From: Topomyia yanbarensis
Taxonomy: Eukaryota > Arthropoda > Insecta > Diptera > Culicidae
Direction: 5' to 3'
Assembly (NCBI RefSeq): GCF_030247195.1
Contig: NC_080671.1
Coordinates: 301,332,504 to 301,396,503 of the forward strand
Length of the DNA stretch: 64,000 bases
Part shown: positions 12,288-20,100 of the stretch, one piece after another
Position numbering within the stretch: the stretch's first letter is position 1
How the letters are laid out: every line of letters begins with the position of its first letter
Made by a program: the position numbers and the translations under genes
Notes under the pieces: generated by a model
Seen by the model: the letters and a program-made list of their open reading frames with translations, nothing else
What the model was told of the DNA's origin: nothing
Databases searched by the model: none

Positions 12288-12485
12288 TTAAGGTTGCACA
12301 GAGAATGCGCAAAATTCGCAAACGAAAAAAGCAGTTTTTTTCCACACCGTATGTCAGATCTTCATAAAAATCAATCAGCGTTGGTACAGTAGTGCTGATT
12401 GATTTTTATGAAGATCTAACATACGGTGTGGAAAAAAACTGCTTTTTTCGTTTGCGAATTTTGCGCATTCTCTGTGCAACCTTAA
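12288..12485. mobile_element. 198-bp palindromic MITE flanked by TTAA
   Basis: Two 92-bp arms (12288-12379 and 12394-12485) are almost perfect reverse complements around a 14-nt loop. The outermost TTAA on both sides could be a piggyBac-type target duplication, with inner termini GGTTGCACAGAG, or could belong to the arm. There is no coding capacity. The high arm identity implies a young insertion, nested inside the atgcgg transposon. Confidence 0.88.
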
Positions 12486-12544
12486 GGATATGAGAAGCAT
12501 TCTTGATGCAGTGAAAATAAAAACAGAAAATGACTGAGTACCTT

Positions 12545-12700
12545 TTTACCTTTCTCATAATAAAACTTATGCAATCGGTCGGAATTTCGACTTTTAAGCC
12601 GAGGCCCGCAGAGCCGAATCTTTTATACCATTCGACTCAGTTCGGCGAGATCGGAAAAAAGTCTCTGAGTGTGTATTTTTTTTACTTGGTGATAAAGCTT
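12545..12700 (+). repeat. widespread interspersed repeat, copy 1 (second copy begins at 63936)
   Basis: Contains cctttctcata, atgcaatc, cgacttttaa and ccgag in the same order and spacing as the last 65 bases of the window. In this copy it continues through cattcgactcagttcg and gagatcggaaaa. From general knowledge this resembles a very abundant mosquito repeat, but its class is not resolved here. Confidence 0.6.
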
Positions 12701-13019
12701 TTACGCCGACCCGGCACACGTTCCTTACTTTTAGACTTTAGAGATTTAGACCTTACTCCCGATTCCGTCCATCGTGTACCAGAGTCAGGGACTTTGAACA
12801 GAGAAGATAACTCTGAACCCTATTCCTCTAAACTTCACCAAGAAGTCCGACATTTGCCTGATCCCCCGAATTCCATTTGAAATGACTACTTTGGGGGGAG
12901 GCGTGCTAATGCACTTCACTTGATTCCAGGTCTAGCTGGTCGTGCTAGATTTCGCTTGTCTCGTAATCGTCATTTCAGTCCTGCACGGCATGATATTCTA
13001 CATGCCTTCCTCTCTACGT

Positions 13020-13580
13020 TGACCAGTTGGATGCCGTGGTCGATCTGGCGATTTCGGTTGGAGGGTGGCTTCCGGTTCACTGGTGCCCCAACGACCAGGG
13101 TCTGTCGCGTTCGGTGCTACTCGGCGTAGTTCCCAACGGTGGAGCTAGCCTACCTCGGCGGAGAGTTCCCCGACGAAAGAATGTCTCCTGCAACCGTTGA
13201 CGGACACGTTATTCTTCCTTAGATGCAGTCCGGCAGAATGCCGAGGTCAGTTCAGCGATTCCCGGTGGAGGATTGCGTCCGGTGGATCTTTCCTACTCCG
13301 ACGAAGAGTTCCCCGGCAGTGGAAGATCTTCCGAAACCGATAGTACCCGGGCAGATGCCGAGGTCGGTCCTGCGATTCTGGGTGGAGGGTGACTTCCAGT
13401 TGACAGGCGCCCCGACGAGCATCTGCCTTAGCTACTTCCCGACCTATTCGAACTAGTCCCTAGCGGTGGGCCTAGTCTACTCCGACGGAGAAATTTCCCG
13501 ACGTTGAAATTTCTCTCGAAATCGTTATCTCGATGCTGGTCGGTTAGGTGCCGAGGTCAGTTTTGCGATTCCGGGGAGTC
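13020..13580 (+). repeat. GC-rich degenerate tandem repeat, unit about 150 bp
   Basis: The block gatgccg.ggtc.gt...gcgattc.ggtggaggg recurs at about 13029, 13237, 13354 and 13548. Between copies there are variants of cctac(c)tc(c)gacggagag/aagagttccc(c)gac. It is strikingly richer in G+C than the AT-rich transposon around it. Open frames across it (for example 13223-13456) translate to a repetitive Arg/Pro-rich peptide and are not believed to be genes. Confidence 0.6.
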
Positions 13581-14017
13581 ACTGTTCCGACAGCATAAGT
13601 CATTAAGTGAATTTACTTTTGCTCTTCCTTGAGTACTATGGCTCTTAATATTGAAAAATATTTCACACCTTATGTGTTTTTATGCGGATTTTCAAAATTA
13701 TGAAGTCAAAAATAATGAAGTTTTTTTATGCGGATTTTCAAAGTTATGCGGTTTTATTTTATGCGGATTTTCAAAGTTATGCGGTTTTTTATGCGGATTT
13801 TCAAAGTTATGCGATTTTTTATGCGGATTATGAAAATTATTAAAATTATGAAGTTTTTTTATGCGGATTTTCAAAGTTATGCGGTTTTATTTTATGCGGA
13901 TTTTCAAAGTTATGCTTTTTTTTATGCAGATTTTTTTTATGCGGTGCGTATCCCCCGCATAAAAAAAACTTCAGTGTATATTTTTAATGAACATAAGGCT
14001 AAGAACGTCGTCAGTTT

Positions 14018-14660
14018 AATATTGTACAATGGAATTGTAATGGATTCTTCAACAAATTTGAAGAACTAAAGCTGTTGATCTATCAGTATAAGCCTGGTGA
14101 ATTTAGCCTCCAGGACACACATTTCGATCACAGTCGAAAATCAATTCTTAAAAACTACAAAATCTACTGCACCATAGATGATTACCATTGCCGTGCCTCA
14201 GGAGGCACTGCAATCTGCATTAATGAACTTTTTTATTCAACTGAAATTGAGTTGAACTCTGAATTACAAGCAGTTGCAGTAAAATTGTTTAACCCCAAAG
14301 AATTTACTATTTGAAGCATATATGTATATACCTCCAAACAAAAACATATCTGAAGCAGACATCGAACATTTAGTAAACCAACTACCATCTCCTTTTCTCG
14401 TGGCAGGCGACTTTAACGCCCACAGCATAACTTGGGGCTGCTCAACGTCAAATAATAAAGGTATCGTTGTAGAAGCCATCATGGACGCATTGAATTTGCT
14501 GCTTTTGAACGATGGTACCTATACTCACTTTTGTCAAGTTACCGGGAATTATTCAGCGATTGACTTAGCCTTTGATAGCCCTAGTTTGAGCCCTCTGCTT
14601 GATTGGAAAGTTCATCCAGATTTATGTGTTCAAGCCACATCCTGTCAGCTTGAAGAAATT
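14018..14660 (+). pseudogene. Jockey-like LINE ORF2 endonuclease domain
   Basis: Translation begins with the endonuclease start QWNCNGFFNKFEELK and continues through the LQDTHF box, where the usual catalytic Glu (LQETH) is Asp. It then reads GGTAI, FLVAGDFNAH (catalytic Asp/Asn box) and SAIDLAF, up to WKVHPDLC. A single-base frameshift with a stop lies near 14314. The expected SDH box and everything downstream (reverse transcriptase) are missing, because a BEL/Pao LTR begins at 14671. It is the continuation of the ORF1 fragment at 9385-11985, separated from it by the atgcgg transposon. The enzyme would nick target DNA for retrotransposition; this copy is dead. Confidence 0.85.
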
Positions 14661-14670
14661 TTTTAATGTG

Positions 14671-15044
14671 TGTCGTGGCAACCTTTGGCCTACTGCCACA
14701 GTTTAATTTTTTGTAACCGATTAGGCACAACGAAGCCGGCAGCCCTGTTTGCTTTGATCGACCGGTGACAATCGCGCGCTTTTGGGTTTGGCGCGCCAAT
14801 AAAAACCAGAAGAAAGGAAAAAAGGGACATTCAAGTTTGGCAATCGAGGTGAATAGGACGCCATTTTTAGCATGCGGAAAAGTGAATAAATACTGTTTAA
14901 TGTAAATTAGTTTAAATTCAGTAAATTAAAGACTAGATAAAACGAATAAAGTGTTTGTTTAAATGCTAACCGATAGCAAAGGTTTGGTGTTTTAAGTCCG
15001 CCATAGTGTCGCATTCTGCTCCCGTGGTTTTACAGTCCGCCACA
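14671..15044 (+). repeat. probable LTR of BEL/Pao element 1
   Basis: A 374-bp AT-rich segment starting TGTCGTGGCA and ending TCCGCCACA, so it has the short inverted TG...CA termini of an LTR. It contains aataaa-like signals. A leader (gaaggaaacgaagaatccgc...) follows, and then BEL/Pao pol sequence. The start may instead be a few bases upstream (TGTG at 14667). No second copy of the LTR is in the window. Confidence 0.6.
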
Positions 15045-15109
15045 GAAGGAAACGAAGAATCCGCTCCGCGTTAGACCAAGTTGGTACGCCAGGAAACCCG
15101 GCCCCAACA

Positions 15110-16690
15110 TTGGTCCTTCGAGCGGCTCTACTACAACAGTGGAAGTTATTTCTAAGTGCACTAGAGGATGTGAGTCAGTTGAGGATTCCCAGAAGAGTGG
15201 TAGCGGCTAATGTTAGTGCACATGAACTTCACGGTTTTGCGGATGCCTCCGGAGTAGCTTACGGAGCCTGCGTGTACATCCGGTCGTTAGGTAAAGAATC
15301 TGCAAGTATGAAGTTGATTGCATCAAAGTCAAGGATTGCACCTATTACACCGCTGAGTATTCCGAGGAAGGAATTACTGGCAGCACTTCTGCTTCATCGT
15401 TTGGTTATGAAAGTTCTCTCAGTAATCAATCTGGACTTTAGGGAGATGACGCTGTGGTCAGATAACCAACCTGTATTGGCTTGGTTGAAGCATCCGCCAG
15501 AACAGTTGGAGCTGTTCGTTCGCAATAGAGTATGCGAGATAGTTTCAACGGGCGATCGTTTTGCATGGAAATACGTTAGATCCAAGGATAACCCAGCCGA
15601 CGTAGTTTCTCGGGGTCAAGCAGCTAACAAGCTTGCCACAAACGACATCTATTGGAATGGTCCTACTTTTTTAAGAAATTAAGTGTACCGTATGGAGACT
15701 CCGCCACCGTTGGCAATTGAAGAAATTCCCGAGTTGAAGCCTATCGTCAGAGTTCATATAGTGACTAGATATGAAGAGTTGCCAGTGTTCATCAGATTTG
15801 AGTCGTTTCGGAAATTGCAACGAGTAGTGGCATATGTGTTGCGTTTTTGTCGAAATGCCAGAATTAGAGAGGAAAGCCGCAACATGGAGCGATTTCCCAC
15901 AATCAGCGAGCTTCGGCAGGCAATGAAGGTCATCGTTAGAGTGGTTCAAAACCAAGGTCTGGCAGAGGAAGTCCAGCGCGTATCATCCAGCGAGCCCTGC
16001 AAGAAAATCAAAAATCTTAGTCCGTTCTTAGATGAGGGCATACTACGAGTTGGTGGCAGATTACGCAACACCAGTTTAACGTACGATGTAAAGCATCAGT
16101 GGATATTACCGCATCAGCATCCGGTAGTAAGAAGCCTCATCGCGGCCATTCATCGTGAGAATCTCCATGTTGGACCCTCCGGCGTAATGGCTATTGTTCG
16201 GCAGCAGTTTTGGGTCACCAACTGTCGAAATACAGTACGCAGTGTAACCAGAAGTTGTGTACAGTGTTTTAAGCAAAATCCAAGGCTAGCAGAGCAGTTT
16301 ATGGGAGACTTACCAAAAGGTCGCGTTGAGCGAGTACCAGCGTTCTTTAAGGTCGGGGTTGACTTTGCGGGACCAATCTCCATACGTCAAGGAATTCGCA
16401 AGGCCATACCAGCGAAGGGGTATATTTGGGTTTTCGTTTGCTTAGTAACGAAGGCCATACACCTAGAAGCAGTTGAAAATTTGTCCACTGCGGCATTTCT
16501 TGCAGCACTGCAGCGTTTCGTAGCCCGACGAGGTGTTCCAGCGGAAATTTGGAGTGACAATGGAACAAACTTCGTTGGCGCACGAAACGAGTTGAAGGAG
16601 TTGCGTAAGCTATTCGAACGCGAAGTGACGGAGAAGAAAGTCTTTGAATTTTGCCAAACAAGACAAATTATATGGAGGAATATCCCGCCT
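15110..16690 (+). pseudogene. BEL/Pao element 1 pol remnant: RNase H and integrase
   Basis: Two adjoining frames, 15110-15682 and 15683-16690. The first has a BEL/Pao RNase H with its acidic residues in FADAS, RKELLAA, WSDNQ and NPADVVSRG. The second carries the integrase. Its His/Cys zinc-binding part ends in SCVQCFK, and its catalytic core shows Asp in VGVDFAGP and Asp in WSDNGTNF. The third acidic residue (Glu of the GLWE region) is lost, because the sequence is cut at IIWRNIPP by the TGTTG start of a second BEL LTR. Gag, protease and reverse transcriptase are absent: only about 65 bp of leader separates the LTR from RNase H, so a large internal deletion has occurred. RNase H degrades the RNA of the hybrid and integrase inserts the cDNA; this copy is inactive. 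Confidence 0.88.
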
Positions 16691-17059
16691 TGTTGACGCA
16701 ACCTACATCAGCTCAGCCAGGCAACCCTATGAAGAGACGACAGCAGATCAGCGCGCCAGTCTATGGTGAATTATATAAGTCGAGAGCGGAGGAAGAAGGA
16801 ACAAAACAAACCAGAAATTATACCATCGTCTTTAAATCATCATAGATACCACGTGAATTAAAACTTAAGCTAAGAGTAATAAAATTATATTAAAATTGTT
16901 TGAATTGTTGGAGTTAAAATATAGGAGAACTAAAACTGTAAGTGAATGAAATGTGTGCTGGAAAATTTATAAATAATAGTTAATAAAACTTACAGCTAAA
17001 AAGCGATTAAAAGCTAAAAGAGCAGTTCGTTTTCTTCAACCTGAGGACAATTTCCAACA
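16691..17059 (+). repeat. 5' LTR of BEL/Pao element 2
   Basis: 369 bp starting TGTTGACG and ending CCAACA, with complementary TGTTG/CAACA tips. A TATATAAG box sits at about 16773 and aataaa-type signals follow at about 16879 and 16981, giving the U3-R-U5 order of a functional promoter/terminator. It is inserted in the integrase frame of element 1. The 3' LTR is absent, so the 5-bp target duplication cannot be checked. Confidence 0.75.
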
Positions 17060-17191
17060 AACTTTTTAGAGTTTTATGGTACCACATCAGGATACTATCA
17101 TCGGCCGTACTGTGCACATTCGACATCTGAGAATATATTCGATTAAAACCGTTCATAACTATATCCGTGAGGTAAGTCACCTAACCTCACA

Positions 17192-20100
17192 ATGTCGACC
17201 GCGGTACGAAACAATTGCCCGCTGTGCAATAATCCTGATGATGATGATGATATGGTCGCGTGTGACCAATGTGACACCTGGCATCACTTCAGATGCGCTG
17301 GGGTGAATCACTCGATTGCAGACCGGTCGTGGCGGTGCAATAAGTGCCATTTGCAGATATTGCCAGCGTTATCGAAATCGTCTCGGAGGTCGACATCCCA
17401 AGCGCAAGCTGAGTTGCAGTTGAAAAGGTTAGAAGAGGAAAGAGCGATGCATGCTAAGCATCTGGCTGAGGATCTTGCCATTAAGCAGGCTAAGTTAGCG
17501 CAGCAGGAAGACGCGCTGAAACTGCAGAGGGAGATTGACCAGCACTATATAGAGCAACGGTATGCGGTACTTCAATCGACACTGGAGGAAAACGATAATC
17601 GGAGTAATCGATCGCTACGTAGTCAGCAAAGCAGTCGTAGTAAGGTTAAGGATTGGATGGAGAAGCAGCAGGAACAGGCAGCAGGTACGGAATCGGAAGC
17701 TACCCTTCCCGCCGGAACCACGTCGTTCGCCGCAACTCAAGGAAAACCAACTAACGCCACTATAGCTGTTGCTGTACAATCGACGGTACCCTTCATTCCA
17801 GTTCCTATCAGTAGCGTAGGGTTGAGTAACACACCGAAGCGACCATTTACGACTGTTGGAGGAAATAGCCAGATGTTACCGACGACGCTTGTATCGACTG
17901 CTGTTCTTACCGGTACAGAAAGAAACCAAAATGTGCTTACAGTGCAAGAAGTTCCCTGCACGTTGCCACTAATGAATCCAGCGTATGCTACACGTGCCGT
18001 AGTAGAACAACCGATTTCGGCAGTTCGACAACTTACATCGGGTATGAGTTACAGACCGTATACAGTAACAAACACTACGTTTACGGGTGCATTAGTGGCC
18101 CGACCAGTCCCGTCTGTACAAGCAGCTACTGGTATCATACCGATATCTTCATCGAGTAATGCATATGTAGGTGCAGCGACCCGACCAGTCCCGTCTGTAC
18201 AAGCAGCTAGTAGTATCATACCGATACCTTCGTCGAGTAATGCATACGTAGGTGCAGCGACTCGACCAGTTCCGAATTTAGAGTATGATCCAAATGTTCA
18301 TGCACTCCATCAGAGCTCAGGAGGTAAGACTTTAGAAAACATCCTTGAACAAATAAACTATCGGGTAGGAGATTTAGTGATTGGTAATAGGTTAGCTGAG
18401 ACGCCCAATATGCAAAGTCTTCCACCGCGTTTTCGATCGTTACCCCCGTCCACTCGCGATCCCGGGGTATTTCAATCCAACGCAGCCGAGCAACATTTTC
18501 TTCATAGCACACCGCACCCAAATGTGAACTTAATAGCTACCCCACACCCGAGGCGTATCGAAACTAATATTCCGTCTCTCGGTGTGCCTGATATCTCTCA
18601 ATCCATACCTGAGCCAGCAATCAGTTCACCTCTTGCAGTGGCGGGCCCATCGCAGCAACAATTGGCTGCTCGGCAAGTGGTTTCGAAAGAGTTACCGGTG
18701 TTCACAGGAAATCCCTTGGAGTGGCCGTTATTCATTAACAGTTACGAAAATTCGACTGCGCTGTGCGGTTTTTCGTTAGCAGAAAATATGATGCGTTTAC
18801 AGCGGTCCTTGAAAGGAAATGCGCTAGAAGCTGTACGTTGCAATTTATTGATGCCGGATGCAGTGCCCCGTGTGATGGCCACGCTGAAAATGCTGTACGG
18901 TCGACCGGAAATAATAGTGAACTCGTTGTTAGCAAAAGTTCGTTCTACGCCTCCCCCCAGAGCTGACAGGTTGGAAACATTAATTACATATGGATTGGTT
19001 GTGCAGAATCTGTGCAGCCAGCTGATTGCCTCTGGACAAATCGCCCACCTGGGTAACCCGTCTCTTCTACAAGAGCTCGTAGAAAAATTACCTGCGAGTA
19101 TTAAGATGGATTGGGCACGGTATAAGCGAAGAGTACTGAGACCTGATATTACTACATTTGAGAACTACATGTCTTCAATCATCGAGGAAGCCAGTGAGGT
19201 TTCATTGTTCGTCGAACCGGAGAGGGGTAATAAGGAAACCAAAAGACCTCCCTCCCGAGATAAGGCGTTTGTGAATGCTCACGGGTTAGAAGGTAATGGT
19301 AAAGTAAGCTCTGAGAACAGTTCAGGCAGAGCAGTTCAGGATCAACCAAAACAGAAAAGCTGTCCTATTTGTCAACAGATTGGACACAAAGTGAAGGATT
19401 GTGGAAAATTCAAGGCACAGAATCTCCATGAACGGTGGAGGCTTGTCGAAGATCAGCAATTATGTCGTCGTTGCCTCGTTCGGCACGGAAAATGGCCTTG
19501 TCATACAACATATCCATGTGGAGTGGATGGATGTGACGCCCGCCATCATCAACTACTTCACCCCGGAAAGAGCAATGAAGTGAAGCGATCCGTTGAAATA
19601 ACGAATCCAGTAGTGAAGACAAACTTAGCCAGTACTTCCGGAACTGTAAGTACACATCGACAGGTGGTTAATTCTATACTGTTTCGTGTGATTCCTGTGA
19701 CGTTGTACGGACCAAATTCATCAATCAAAACTTTCGCCTTCCTGGATGAAGGTTCGTCACTAACTCTACTGGACAAAGACATCGCGAAGGAACTAGGATT
19801 GAATGGAGAAGTAAGCTCGTTATGCTTGAACTGGACTTCGGACGTCTCTCGCATTGAACCAAGCTCAGAACGTCTGACAGTAGAAATAGCAGGTGGAAAC
19901 GGTACAACCAAATACACTATGTCTAATGTTCGCACGGTGGACGGCTTGAAACTACCAGCTCAGAGTCTCGTGTATGAAGATTTGGTTGGAAGCTTTCCTT
20001 ACCTCGGGGGGCTTCCAATAGAAAGCTACCGAGATGCTAATCCGCGAATTCTCATCGGAGTGGAACACTCAAAACTCAGTGTAGCTCTTAAGAAACGAGA

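Larger units (their letters stand above)
11987..13976. mobile_element. TA-flanked inverted-repeat transposon with reiterated atgcgg modules
   Basis: The left end starts CACTGAAGTCTTTTTTATGC; the reverse complement of the right end starts CACTGAAGTTTTTTTTATGC. TA precedes and follows (11985-11986, 13977-13978), as in Tc1/mariner-type insertion. Both ends are packed with the word atgcggattttcaaagtt in the same orientation: about five copies at 12007-12150 and about eight at 13680-13930. No transposase frame is present. The interior carries a palindromic MITE, a widespread repeat and a GC-rich tandem region. It interrupts the Jockey-like LINE. Confidence 0.85.

Noticed and set aside
13728..14069. 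113-codon frame reading repeated MRIFKVMRF
   Set aside because: Translation of the atgcggattttcaaagtt repeat, not a protein gene.
14671..17059. The two LTR-like segments as the pair of one BEL element
   Set aside because: Their sequences and tips differ (TGTCGTGG...CCGCCACA versus TGTTGACG...CCAACA), so they belong to two elements.
17076..17094. tggtaccacatcagg as a primer binding site of BEL element 2
   Set aside because: It lies 17 bp from the LTR end rather than adjoining it, and no tRNA 3' end could be matched with confidence.
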